A DNA stretch of 64,000 nt from Massilia sp. 9096 (GTDB taxonomy: Bacteria; Pseudomonadota; Gammaproteobacteria; Burkholderiales; Burkholderiaceae_D), in the NCBI RefSeq assembly GCF_000745265.1, contig NZ_JQNN01000001.1:4092001-4156000 (forward strand), written 5' to 3'. How positions within the stretch are numbered: position 1 is the first letter of the stretch; each line of letters starts with the position of its first letter. The notes below the pieces were generated by a model, which was not told the DNA's origin, made no database searches, and saw nothing but the letters and a program-made list of their open reading frames with translations. Below are positions 18,649 to 28,000 of the stretch, in pieces. The position numbers and the translations under genes were made by a program.

Positions 18649-19800
18649 TCAGCGCCCGCCCGCCGCGTTTGCATGCGCGCCCCCGGGCGCGAGCACCCGC
18701 GCGTGTGGGTAGGCGTGCGGGTGCGGGTGCGCGAGCGCCGTGCGCGCCAGCGCCGCCACCTGTTCCAGGCTGACGTCGTCGACGAAGCTGGGGTCGTGCG
18801 CACAGCGGCTTTTCAGGTTGTCCTGCCCGCACACGGCACACCGGGTGGTGGAGGCCACCGCCAGGTACAAAAGCGATGGATGCAGCGGCATGCCCTCGAG
18901 CGCATTGGTCAGCCAGAAGATGCCGACACTCGGCACCCCCAACGCCAGCGCCAGATGCAGCGGTCCGGTGTCGTTGGAGACGACCAGCGCAGCGCGCGCG
19001 AGCAGGCCGCACAGGCCACCCAGGCCGAGCCTGCCGGCGAGCGGCGTCGCCGGGTGGCGCATCTGGCCGATCACGGCATCCACCAGCGCCGCCTCGTCGG
19101 GCGAACCATTGACCAGGACGCGCATGCCCATGGCAGCCAGCACGTCGCCGAGCGCCGCAAAGCGCTGTGTTGGCCAGCAGCGGCGCGGGTCGGTCGAGCC
19201 GGGCTGCAGCAGCACCAGGCGCTCGCCGGGCAGCGCCGGCAGCAGCGCCGCCGCTTCCCGGCGGTCGGCATCCGTGAGCGTCAGTTCGGGCAGTGTCAAA
19301 GACCGGGGCCGGGCGCCGACCAGTCCGGCAATCTCGAGCAGCGCCAGCCGGCGCGGCATCGGTTCGCGGTAGGCGATCCAGCGCTCGAGCGCCGGCGCCC
19401 CCGGGGCGCGCCAGCCGGCGGTGAGGCGTGCGCCCAGGCGCGCCAGAAAGGCATTCGAATGACGCCCGCCGCCGAACATCTGCAAGGCCAGGTCGAAGCG
19501 CTCGCCGCGCATCCGATTGACGAAAGCCGCGATGGCCGGTTCGGCGACGCACGCATCGACCGGAACGCCGACGCCCGGCACGGGCGGGAGCTCGACGACG
19601 CGGTCCACCGGCCCCGGCCGGCCAGTGAGAAAATCGCGGTGCCAGGCTTTACCCATCAGTACGAGCTCGGCCTTTGGATACGCCGCTTTCAGGGCGTGCA
19701 AGGCCGGCAGCGCGAAGACGAAATCGCCGACCGCGTTCGGGCGCAATACGGCGATCTTGGCGACGTCATCGACCAGATCGTGTCCGGAACGCGCGGTCAC
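18649..19800 (-). CDS. Glycosyltransferase family 9 protein (heptosyltransferase-like)
   Basis: 383-residue GT-B enzyme. The family-9 start is KIAVLRPNAVGDFVFALPAL, and the donor-site half has LLQPGSTDPRRCWP and VVSNDTGPLHLALALGVPSV. A cysteine-bearing segment CAVCGQDNLKSRCAHD near residue 325 is common in GT9 proteins of this class. GTG at 19800 is taken as start because it overlaps the GT2 stop (GTGA, 19797-19800) and has CCGGAG upstream. The extreme C-terminus is His/Pro/Ala-rich. It forms an operon with the GT2 and DUF4254 genes, convergent to the other GT9 gene. Confidence 0.86.
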   Translation of the reverse strand: MTARSGHDLVDDVAKIAVLRPNAVGDFVFALPALHALKAAYPKAELVLMGKAWHRDFLTGRPGPVDRVVELPPVPGVGVPVDACVAEPAIAAFVNRMRGERFDLALQMFGGGRHSNAFLARLGARLTAGWRAPGAPALERWIAYREPMPRRLALLEIAGLVGARPRSLTLPELTLTDADRREAAALLPALPGERLVLLQPGSTDPRRCWPTQRFAALGDVLAAMGMRVLVNGSPDEAALVDAVIGQMRHPATPLAGRLGLGGLCGLLARAALVVSNDTGPLHLALALGVPSVGIFWLTNALEGMPLHPSLLYLAVASTTRCAVCGQDNLKSRCAHDPSFVDDVSLEQVAALARTALAHPHPHAYPHARVLAPGGAHANAAGGR

Positions 19801-20816
19801 GGCGTGACTCCGGACGGTGGCGCCGTGACATGCACGGGCTGCGGCGCTGGATGGGCTGCTTGCTTCGAGTCGGATTGAAAGTCGGATTGAAAGTCGGATT
19901 GAGACTCGGGCTGCGACTTCAGCTGCGACGCCGGCTGCGACGCCGGCTGGGCCTCGGCTTGCGACCCGAGCGGCAGCACGTACGGCGCATCGATCGCGCG
20001 CGCCGTAACCGTGGTCGGCAATTCCATGTGATAGGCGCCGGAGGGCAGGATCGCGCAGCCGCCGAAGCGCGCCATCACGCGCTGCTGGGCCAGCACGTCC
20101 TCGCCGCAGTGCTGAGATGGCAGCGCCGGCCAGAAATCGAAGCCGCCGGCAGCGTGCAGCATGGCGCGGTCGAACATCACGCAGCCGCCGACCCAGGCGA
20201 CCTTGTAGCGCCGTGTTTCCTGCTTGTCCGGACGGCCATCCGCGCCTGTGCCGCACAGGTTCGACTGTACGTGGAACAGGTTGGCGGCGCTGTGCAGGTG
20301 ATGGCGCGTCCAGGCCGAGGTGCCGGGATGGACGGCTTCCGGCATGACAGGGCCTTCCCAGAATTCGATCGTTTCCTGGAGCGGCCGCCGCTCGCCCAGG
20401 TAGCTCAAGCCATGCAGCGCGCTGCCGACGAAGCCGCAGCCCTCGCTGCGAATCACGGCATGCAGGCGCGCCATCAGGTCGGGCTCGAGGAGGACGTCGT
20501 CGTCGACGAACAGGCAATAGCGCGCGCCGGCCTGGGCCAGCAGGAACGCACGCTGCTCGGCCATGCCGCGCAGCACTGGGCGGCGATGCGTCTCGACCCT
20601 GCGACCGGTGGCGCGCAGGTAGCGCAGCACGGCCTGCACCTCCGCGCACGCGCGCGCGTCGGCGCCGTCGGACTGGTCGGCGATGACGATGCGCAGCGCC
20701 GGCCAGCTTTGCGCCCCGAGCATGGCCAGCGTCACGGCCAGCGCCGCCGGACGATTACAGGTCGGCACCAGAACGTCGATGACTTCGGGCGCGCCGGCTC
20801 CCATGGACGCGTTCAT
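19797..20816 (-). CDS. Glycosyltransferase family 2 protein
   Basis: 339-residue GT-A glycosyltransferase. It begins [19 protein letters not shown] (nucleotide-binding strand), carries the metal-binding DxD region as [16 protein letters not shown], and has [20 protein letters not shown] and [18 protein letters not shown] typical of GT2 acceptor loops. The last 60 residues are a Gln/Ser-rich tail built from four-residue repeats (FQSD, SQPE, SQPA types) encoded by a 12-bp tandem array. The ATG at 20816 overlaps the DUF4254 stop by 4 bp. Likely adds one sugar to a surface glycan; donor unknown. Confidence 0.86.
   Translation of the reverse strand: MNASMGAGAPEVIDVLVPTCNRPAALAVTLAMLGAQSWPALRIVIADQSDGADARACAEVQAVLRYLRATGRRVETHRRPVLRGMAEQRAFLLAQAGARYCLFVDDDVLLEPDLMARLHAVIRSEGCGFVGSALHGLSYLGERRPLQETIEFWEGPVMPEAVHPGTSAWTRHHLHSAANLFHVQSNLCGTGADGRPDKQETRRYKVAWVGGCVMFDRAMLHAAGGFDFWPALPSQHCGEDVLAQQRVMARFGGCAILPSGAYHMELPTTVTARAIDAPYVLPLGSQAEAQPASQPASQLKSQPESQSDFQSDFQSDSKQAAHPAPQPVHVTAPPSGVTP
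19869..19946. repeat. 12-bp tandem array inside the GT2 gene
   Basis: Three copies of GTCGGATTGAAA (19869-19904, last one with one change) are followed at the same 12-bp period by CTGCGACTTCAG and two copies of CTGCGACGCCGG (19911-19946). The array is in frame and encodes tetrapeptide repeats at the C-terminus of the glycosyltransferase; unit loss or gain would keep the frame. Confidence 0.85.
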
Positions 20817-21436
20817 GGGACGGCCCTGCCGCCGGCCTGCGCCTGGCCGTTGAGGTAGGGATTCAGGGCCGGATCGTTGTACATCTTGAATTGGCGGTAG
20901 ACCTTGAAGTAGGCGCGGCCGGCGCGCGCATCGGCAAGCAGCGTGTCGAGGCAAGCCATCAGGTCGTGGCGTTGTATCAGCAGCCGCTCGAGCTTCATGG
21001 TGCAAGCGTGCACGTGCTCGTCGCCGGCATCGATGCGCAGAGTCTGCACGCGCATGTGGTGGATCTTGAGCGCAAGGATCGACAGCCGGTCGATCATGGC
21101 GCCCGGGGTTTCGCTCGACATGCGCGCGCCGGCTTGAGGTGCGATGCCGGACAGGCTGGCCAGCAGGGCTTCGTCGATGGCCTCGACGGCGTCGTTGCGC
21201 TTCTGGTTGTAGCGGTCGATCAAGCGCTTGCCGGCGGCGATTTCGGCCGGCGGCACGTCGAGCCGGCGTGCGCGGTCTTCCTCGCGCCAGAGCAGACCGT
21301 TGTAACGGTGGTTGGCATCGATCCATTGCCAGATGGCGGACTGGACCGGAGTGCGCGAGAGCATCGGCCAGTCGCGCTCGCTCAACTGGCGGTCATGCAG
21401 CCATACCACCGCTGCCGCATCGATTTGGTTTTCCAT
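20813..21436 (-). CDS. DUF4254 domain protein
   Basis: 207-residue alpha-helical protein. The signature [20 protein letters not shown] followed by [20 protein letters not shown] is the core of DUF4254, a family of unknown function. A second helical stretch, [20 protein letters not shown], precedes a charged C-terminal helix. Members are often encoded beside glycosyltransferases, as here, where it leads an overlapping operon with GT2 and GT9. No catalytic motif is visible, so a structural or regulatory role in glycan assembly is possible but unproven. Confidence 0.85.
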   Translation of the reverse strand: MENQIDAAAVVWLHDRQLSERDWPMLSRTPVQSAIWQWIDANHRYNGLLWREEDRARRLDVPPAEIAAGKRLIDRYNQKRNDAVEAIDEALLASLSGIAPQAGARMSSETPGAMIDRLSILALKIHHMRVQTLRIDAGDEHVHACTMKLERLLIQRHDLMACLDTLLADARAGRAYFKVYRQFKMYNDPALNPYLNGQAQAGGRAVP

Positions 21437-21814
21437 GGCGTCTCGATCCTGGTCAAGTCAGCGACATGGTTTGGAGTTCTCAGGCGTGCTGGAGTTCGCA
21501 TGGACGCGCCGGCGCTTGGCGCAGCGCAAATGCCCTCGATTCCGGGCGAACCCGGCCGCCGACGCCCTGCCTAAGCCTTAACAAGAGACGCAGCTCGCGC
21601 CGGAAACCGAAGCGCGCATCGGGCGCAGGCCGGCATGGAAACGAAAACACGAACGAAAAAAAGGGCGGCGCCGGTGGCGACCGCCCTGCAAAGGAAGAGG
21701 AGGAATGAAACAAACTACTGTTACGGCAACAGCTACTGCAGAGACAACAAACTACGGGACCACAAACCACGGTAAAACAAACCTTTACTGCACAAGCCTT
21801 TACTGCACGAACCC
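21437..21814. other. 378-bp spacer with terminator and short degenerate repeats
   Basis: Between the DUF4254 gene start and the MFS gene end. It holds the promoter side of the glycan operon (right after 21437), a minus-strand terminator (21656-21688), and near 21779-21815 a degenerate 15-16 bp repeat based on CCTTTACTGCAC. No convincing gene was found. Confidence 0.6.
21656..21688 (-). terminator. Rho-independent terminator of the MFS gene
   Basis: On the minus strand AGGGCGG pairs with CCGCCCT around a 12-base loop and is followed by seven T residues. It lies about 130 bp beyond the stop codon of the MFS transporter. Confidence 0.85.
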
Positions 21815-22975
21815 TTACTTCAGCATGCGGGCACGGCTCGCCACGTAGGCGATCAGGGCAGCGAGGCCGCCGACGTAGGCGATGGCGATCTGCATGCCCA
21901 TGCCCTGGGCGATGGCGCCGATCACCGGCGGGCCCATCAGGCTGCCGCTGTAGGCCATGCTTGCCACGCCTGCCAGGGCGGCCGGGCCTTGGGCGCCTGC
22001 TGCGCTGAACACGAACGGAAACACCAGCGACATGCCGAGACCGGCGACGGCGAAGCCGAACAGGGCGAAGTAGGCATTCGGCGACAGCACGGCGAAGAAC
22101 AGGCCGGCTGCGCCGAGCATCGCGCCACTGGTCACCAGCGGACGGGCGCCGTAGCGGACTTTCAGCTTGTCGCCGACCAGGCGGGCCAGCAGCATCATGA
22201 CCGAGAACGACGACAGGGCCAGCGGCGCCATGCCTTCCGACGCGCCGAAGTGCTCTTTCAGGAACACGCCGCTCCAGTCGGCGATGCTGCCTTCGGCCAT
22301 CGAGCCGAGGAAGCCCAGCACGCCCAGGAACAGCAGCGGGCCGCGCGGCAGCGAGAATTTCTTCTTCTCGACGGTCTGGCCGGGTTGATCGGCTTCCAGC
22401 ATGGTGTAGGCGACGTACAGCACGAAGGCCAGCGGCACGGCCAGCATCATGAAGTGGGTGGCCGGCTTGATGTGCAGGCTGGCCATCAGGCTGCCAAGGG
22501 TCGCGCCCGCCAGGCCACCGGCACAGCCGAGGCCGTGCAGCTTCGACAGTTCCGATTTGCCGGTACGCAGTTCGCGGCTGGTCGCGGCCGAGTTGATCGC
22601 GACGTCGAACGTACTGGCGGTGATGCCCAGGCTCAGCACGGCCATCATCAGCAGCGGCACGGTCGGTGCGACGCCGATGGCGATCAGCACGCACAGCAGC
22701 GCCAGGCCCGAGAACAGCAGGGTCTTGCGTGCGCCGAGCGAGCCCATCATGCGCGACGAGATCGGATACGACGCCACGGCGCCCAGGCCGCCGCACAGCA
22801 GCACCATCGACAGCGCCGAGTGCGACACGTGCACGCGCTCCGCCATCGACGGGATACGGCCGGCCCACGAGCCCATGATCAGGCCGAACAGGCTGAACAG
22901 GACCGGCAGCGCGAATTGCTGTGCTTGCGCGCGGGACAAGTAACGCGAAGTACTGGTACGAGCAGGGGTTTGCAT
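21815..22975 (-). CDS. MFS transporter (YbjJ-like)
   Basis: 386-residue major facilitator with twelve hydrophobic helices. The loop after helix 2 reads SRMMGSLGARKTLLFSG, the MFS signature, and the mirrored loop after helix 8 reads RLVGDKLKVRYGARP. The overall pattern (IMGSWAGRIPSMAERV at the start) matches MFS proteins related to E. coli YbjJ, whose substrate is not known. The start MQTPARTS at 22975 was chosen because the upstream 69 codons read as non-coding leader. That leader holds an 8-bp perfect inverted repeat 40-63 bp upstream of the ATG. Monocistronic, with its own terminator. Confidence 0.85.
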   Translation of the reverse strand: MQTPARTSTSRYLSRAQAQQFALPVLFSLFGLIMGSWAGRIPSMAERVHVSHSALSMVLLCGGLGAVASYPISSRMMGSLGARKTLLFSGLALLCVLIAIGVAPTVPLLMMAVLSLGITASTFDVAINSAATSRELRTGKSELSKLHGLGCAGGLAGATLGSLMASLHIKPATHFMMLAVPLAFVLYVAYTMLEADQPGQTVEKKKFSLPRGPLLFLGVLGFLGSMAEGSIADWSGVFLKEHFGASEGMAPLALSSFSVMMLLARLVGDKLKVRYGARPLVTSGAMLGAAGLFFAVLSPNAYFALFGFAVAGLGMSLVFPFVFSAAGAQGPAALAGVASMAYSGSLMGPPVIGAIAQGMGMQIAIAYVGGLAALIAYVASRARMLK

Positions 22976-23316
22976 TTGTTTGTTTTTTGAGAAATCGGTC
23001 TTCTGAAAAGCCAAACGCCAACCATAAGTAGTTGGCGTCTGGAAACTGATAGGTGGAATTCTACGCGTGTTCGACCGATTTTGCTTTGCTGCGAGGAAAA
23101 AAATTCGTAACCGTTTGCAAGCGGGTACCGAAGCGTTGTGGATTATCGACAGGTGCAATAAAAAGCGGCAAAAAGCATGCAAGAACTGCGCTTTTACTGC
23201 TCAGTTAGGCGAAAAAGAGCGGTGATACCTGCCATTCGCATGCGTGATAACGCACCGCCGGCGTAACTGGAAGTCGGCAGGCAAACGTTTGCAATGTGTC
23301 TTTGGACGCGGACGAA
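22976..23316. promoter_or_regulatory. 341-bp leader of the MFS gene with hairpin and PurR/LacI-like palindromes
   Basis: ACGCCAAC (23015-23022) and GTTGGCGT (23031-23038) form a perfect 8-bp hairpin in the predicted 5' leader of the MFS gene, extendable to 12 bp with one mismatch. Further upstream is a perfect 12-bp palindrome GCAAACGTTTGC (23281-23292), with a weaker relative AACCGTTTGCAA near 23109-23120. These resemble LacI/PurR-family operators. No gene was found in the spacer. Confidence 0.5.
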
Positions 23317-23574
23317 TCAGCCGTCGGAAGGCGTGTTTGCGGCCTTCATCCTTGCCTTGAACGCGCCGATGAATCCGCGGTAGGGTTCGACGATCGGCTC
23401 GAACAGCGGGTCTTTGCGATGCTGCAGCATGACTTCGCCGAACAGCTTCATGCCCAGTGCCAGCGCGGCGGCCGTGTCGGCATCGAAGACGCCGCTGCGT
23501 TGCACATCTGCGATGCCCGCAAAGGGGCGATGTGGCCATTCTGCCCGCATCCCGGACGGGACTTCGCCCGCCAT
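23317..23574 (-). CDS. Small hypothetical protein
   Basis: 85-residue frame with good codon use over its last 55 codons (FDADTAAALALGMKLFGEVM, EPIVEPYRGFIGAFKARM). The first 25 codons are less convincing, and no ribosome site precedes the ATG at 23574, so an internal start (ATG at 23550) is possible. No domain is recognised. It is divergent from the secreted protein gene at 23629, and its upstream edge has a 12-bp direct repeat (ATGGCTTACATC/ATGGCTTACACT). Confidence 0.45.
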   Translation of the reverse strand: MAGEVPSGMRAEWPHRPFAGIADVQRSGVFDADTAAALALGMKLFGEVMLQHRKDPLFEPIVEPYRGFIGAFKARMKAANTPSDG

Positions 23575-23628
23575 GGCTTACATCATGGCTTACACTACAG
23601 GCAAGCCGATCCATTCTACGGAGATACC

Positions 23629-24135
23629 ATGACACGCATCCTGTTCGCATTCCTGCTCGCCGCCAGCTGCGGCGCCGCCATGGCCGACGAGCGCCAGGCC
23701 TGCGCCGCGGCCGACGGCAGTTATCTCACCGGGCAAGTCGTCAATGGGCCGAAGTTAGTGCATGGCCAGTTCCGCCAGGGCGTCGAGCTGTCGCACACCC
23801 ACGTCAAGCTGCGCGCCGACCAGGACGGCCGCGTGTACGACGTGGCGATCGACGACGTGTTCGCCAACGGCTACCGCCCAGGCCAGCGCGGCGTGCCGGC
23901 GCCGCTCGACGCGATCCGCGAAGGCGACCGTCTGGAATTGTGCGGTCAACTCTACGATACCGGGGTCGGCATTCACTTCGTGCATACCAACTGCGGCGCA
24001 CGTCCGACCGAAAACCATCCCGACGGCTGGATCAAGATCCTCGATGGACGCGGCGCGCCCGGACCCAACCTCGAAGCCGGCACCGGCTATTGCGGCCTGT
24101 TCGGGTCGAATTCAGGTCACCGCGCGCGGCATTGA
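23629..24135 (+). CDS. Secreted protein of unknown function
   Basis: 168-residue protein with a clear Sec signal peptide (residues 1-19, cleavage after GAAMA). The mature part contains DGRVYDVAIDDVFANGY, a REGDRLELCGQLYD strand pair and a HFVHTNCGARPTENHPDGWI motif. The last motif recalls the HWTHHD...GWIKHNG ending of DUF3465 proteins, small periplasmic beta proteins, but the match is loose. Four cysteines may form disulfides. Start ATG at 23629 has GGAG 5 bp upstream. Monocistronic, no informative neighbours. Confidence 0.7.
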   Translation: MTRILFAFLLAASCGAAMADERQACAAADGSYLTGQVVNGPKLVHGQFRQGVELSHTHVKLRADQDGRVYDVAIDDVFANGYRPGQRGVPAPLDAIREGDRLELCGQLYDTGVGIHFVHTNCGARPTENHPDGWIKILDGRGAPGPNLEAGTGYCGLFGSNSGHRARH

Positions 24136-24237
24136 AGCCGGTGCGCTGATACGACAGCGAAGCCAAAAACCGGCGCAAGCGTGCGATAAACGCCACACCC
24201 GCACAGCCAATAAAAGAAACTTTATTGCTGCGCACAA

Positions 24238-24253
24238 TTGATAGCGCTATCAA
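24238..24253. promoter_or_regulatory. LacI-type operator-like palindrome (site 1)
   Basis: TTGATAGCGCTATCAA is a perfect 16-bp palindrome with a central CG step, the form recognised by LacI-family repressors. It lies 174 bp upstream of the gluconokinase start. Confidence 0.7.
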
Positions 24254-24386
24254 GACATTGCCCTCTCATCTTTACAGATTTGGCTGGACGTTCTACCCAA
24301 ATCGCGTAGGACTTGGCTAGACAATACTGCTGCGCAGCATAAATACCGGTTTACAGAACTGCTGGGTTGTTGAAGACTTAATACAA

Positions 24387-24402
24387 ATGATAGCGCTAAC
24401 GG
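24387..24402. promoter_or_regulatory. LacI-type operator-like site (site 2)
   Basis: ATGATAGCGCTAACGG shares eleven contiguous bases (TGATAGCGCTA) with site 1 and lies 25 bp before the gluconokinase ATG, centre-to-centre 149 bp from site 1. Two such sites suggest repression by looping. The cognate repressor gene is not in the window. Confidence 0.6.
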
Positions 24403-24426
24403 TAGCGCAAAAAAACTGGAGACGAC

Positions 24427-24987
24427 ATGGCATCAGCAAGCAATGCTGCCCAGCCGGGCCATTCCGGCCGCTGGGTGATGATGGGCGTCAGCGGTTGCGG
24501 CAAGAGCACGATCGGCGCCGCGCTGGCACATCACTTCGACGTTCCTTTCCTCGAAGGCGACGCCTTCCATCCGGCCGAGAACGTCGCCAAGATGTCGGCC
24601 GGCACGCCGCTGGACGATACCGACCGCGCCGGCTGGCTGCAAGTGCTGGCCGCCGAGATCCGCCAGGCGCGCGACCAGGGCACCGGCCTCGTACTCTCAT
24701 GCTCGGCGCTCAAGCGCCACTACCGCGACCTGCTGCGCCAGGCCGATCCGGAATTGCGCTTCGTGCACCTGAACGGTCCGCGTCCCCTCATTTCCGAACG
24801 CATGCAGGCGCGCGTCGGCCATTACATGCCGCCTTCGCTGCTGGATAGCCAGCTGGGCATCTTGGAGCCGCTGCAGAGCGACGAAGCCGGCGTCACCCTC
24901 GACATCGCGCTGCCGCCGGAGCAGCTGCTCGAGCACATCACCGAATCGACCAAAAGGACGGACCAGGCACCCAACAAATGTAGCTAG
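24427..24987 (+). CDS. gntK: Gluconokinase
   Basis: 186-residue kinase of the shikimate-kinase-like gluconokinase family (E. coli GntK is 175). The P-loop is GVSGCGKSTIG (about residues 20-30), followed by the gluconate-side motif FLEGDAFHPAENVAKMSAG, then LSCSALKRHYRDLLR and MPPSLLDSQLGILEPL. It phosphorylates D-gluconate to 6-phosphogluconate for the Entner-Doudoroff or pentose phosphate route. Ribosome site CTGGAG. The gene leads the gluconate locus and sits directly behind two LacI-type operator-like sites, so it is probably induced by gluconate or a related sugar acid. Confidence 0.94.
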   Translation: MASASNAAQPGHSGRWVMMGVSGCGKSTIGAALAHHFDVPFLEGDAFHPAENVAKMSAGTPLDDTDRAGWLQVLAAEIRQARDQGTGLVLSCSALKRHYRDLLRQADPELRFVHLNGPRPLISERMQARVGHYMPPSLLDSQLGILEPLQSDEAGVTLDIALPPEQLLEHITESTKRTDQAPNKCS

Positions 24988-25080
24988 TAGCTAATGAGTA
25001 GTTTAGCGTCGCATCCAGGCGTAGCCGGCCCACCGTCCGAGGCGGGCGCGCCAACCCCTTTATATAAGAACGGAGACACC

Positions 25081-28000
25081 ATGCGTACACCACTACAGAG
25101 GACCTTGATCAACCTCGCTGTCGCCAGCGCCTGCGGCATCCTCGCCGCCAGCGCTCATGCACAAACCCAGGCGCAGCAAACCCAGGATCAGCAAAACCAG
25201 ACCGGCGCCGCCCCTGTGGACGCGAACGCGGCCGCACCAGCCGCGCCGGCAGCCGCAGCGCCGACCGCCAGCGACGCCCAAGCCGTCGCCCCGGTCAATG
25301 CCCAGCAATTCAGCGAGACGGTCCAGGCGGCCCAACCGGCGTCCTCGTCCGGCGGCGTGAACACCGTCGTCGTCTCGGGTTCGCGCATCGCCTCACGCGG
25401 CTTCACCCAGCCGACCCCGACCACCACCCTGAGCGCCGCCGACCTCGAAAAGGCCGCCCAGCCGAACATGTTCGAGACTCTGGCCGAATTGCCGGCCCTG
25501 CAGGGCTCGACCGGCCGCACCACCAGCACCAACAGCACCAGCTCGGGCATCCAGGGCCTGTCGTCGCTGTCGCTGCGCGGTCTCGGTCCGATCCGTACGC
25601 TGACCCTGCTCGACGGCCAGCGCGTGGTCGGCGCCAACGTCACCGGCGTCACCGACGTCAGCCAGTTCCCGCAGCTGCTCGTGAAGCGTGTCGACGTGGT
25701 GACCGGCGGCGCCTCGGCCTCCTACGGTTCCGATGCGGTCGGCGGTGTGGTCAACTTCATCACCGACAAGAAATTCAACGGTTTCAAGACCAACATCCAG
25801 GGCGGCGAGACCAAGTACCACGACGACAAGAACGGCACCCTCCAGGCAGCCTGGGGCCGCGGCTTCATGGATGACCGCGGCCACATCGAGGTCAGCGGCG
25901 AGTTCACCAAGGAAAACGGCATCGATGCGCCCGGCTTCGGCGAAGTCGGTGCGAACGGCCGCAGCTGGTACCGCAACACGGTGTTCGTGCGCCGTCCGAC
26001 TTCGCAGACCACCGACGGCAAGCCCGAGTACATGGTGGTCGACCATGCCCAGCAGTACCAGTATGCCGGCTACGGCCTGATCACCAGCGGCCCGCTGCAG
26101 GGCACGGCTTTTGGTGCGGGCGGCGCCCCCTATAAATTCCAGTACGGCTCGAATGGCGTACCGGACGGCAAAGGCGGCGTCACCGGTTGCGTGAACCCGT
26201 TCTGCGTCGGCGGCGACTTGTCCGGCAGCGTCGGCGCCGGCACCAACCTGGCGATGAATTTCAAGCGCCAGGTGCTCTACACGCGCGCGTCCTGGGACCT
26301 CGATGCGGACAACGAGATCTATGTCACCGGCAACTGGGCGCAGGTGCGCTCGCAGTTCACGCCGAACCCGGGCGCGGCCAAGCAGGCCAACCTGAGCATC
26401 AAGTGCGACAACGCCTTCCTGCCAGCCTCGATCGCGGCCGGTTGCGCGTCCGGCTACCCGAGCGGCGCGATGCAGTTCGGCACCTCGAACGAGGAATTCC
26501 CGGCCAACATCGACGTGCACCCGACCCGCACCCAGCGCCGTGTGGTGGTCGGCGGCGACGGCAAGTTCAACCTGTTCGGCAAGGACTGGTCGTACGACAG
26601 CTACGCCGAATATGGCGAGAACACGACCGTGATCGACGTCCACAACAACACACTGATCCCACGCTACAACGCCGCGATCGACGCGATCCGCCTGGCCGAC
26701 GGCAGCATCGTCTGCCGCGATCCGGTCGCGCGCGCCGCCGGCTGCGTGCCGCTGAACATCATCGGCAACAACCCGGTGTCGGCCGCGACCTGGAACTACG
26801 TGGCGCCGTACGACGGTCCGCGCCAGCACACCAACCAGAGCCAGGACGTGCTGAGCGCGAACTTCAACGGCGAAGTCTGGCAAGGCTGGGCCGGTCCGCT
26901 GGCCATGGCCTTCGGCGCCGAATGGCGCCGCGAGCAATACACCGTGCAGGGCGACCCATACGGCGCCGGCGTGTCGCCGGATTCGATCAACTATGCCGCC
27001 TACGGCAGCGATCCGACCCTGAACACGGCGGTCGGCAATAACTGGTACTCGGGCAACTATCACAACGGCGAAGGCGCCTACACGGTGCGCGAAGCCTACG
27101 TCGAATTCAACCTGCCGGTGCTGAAGTCGGCCACGTGGGGCGAGGCCAACCTGAACGTCGCCGACCGCCAGACCAAGTACAGCACCGCCGGCAGCGTCGG
27201 CAGCTGGAAGCTCGGCGCGACCTGGAAAACCCCGATCGACGGCCTGCGCCTGCGTGCGGTCAGCTCGAAAGACGTGCGCGCGCCCAACCTGTCGGAACTG
27301 TTCGCCGCGCCGGTGGTGGTCAACAACCAGGTGCAATACCAGGGCAATGCGATCAGCGTCCAGCAGCGCACCCTCGGCAACACCGACCTGCGTCCGGAGA
27401 TCGGCCGCAACAACTCGTTCGGCATCGTGCTGTCCCAGCCGAGCTGGGCGCCGGGCTTCAACCTGTCGGTCGACTATTACGACATCAAGGTCAGCAACGT
27501 CATCTCGACGCTGTCGATCCAGCAGGAAGTCGACCTGTGCACCAACGGCAACCAGGACGTCTGCAAGGCGGTCGTGCTCAACAGCCCGGGCAACAACTAC
27601 GTCAACGTGCAGAACTTCAACCTGGCGTCGCTGCACAACAAGGGCGTCGACATCGAGACCGCTTACCGCCACAACCTGAGCGACTTCGGCCTGCCGGGCG
27701 CGTTCACGGTACGCGGCCTGGCCACGCGCACCCTGCACTTCATCACCGATTCGGGCGTGCTCGGCACCATCCCGAGCGAAGGCGCGGGCGTGAACCTGGG
27801 CAGCACCCCGAAATGGAAGCTGCTGGCCTCGCAATCCTGGGACACCGACAAGGCCAGCCTGACGCTGACCGAGCGCTGGTTCAGCGCCGGCGTGTACAGC
27901 AACGAGTACATCGAATGCCAGACCAATTGCCCGGTGTCGACGCTGATCCACCCGACCATTTACGACAACCACATGGCGGGCGCGACCTACATCGACCTCG

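Noticed and set aside
19869..19946. Possible CRISPR array
   Set aside because: The 12-bp units are contiguous without spacers and lie in frame within a glycosyltransferase gene.
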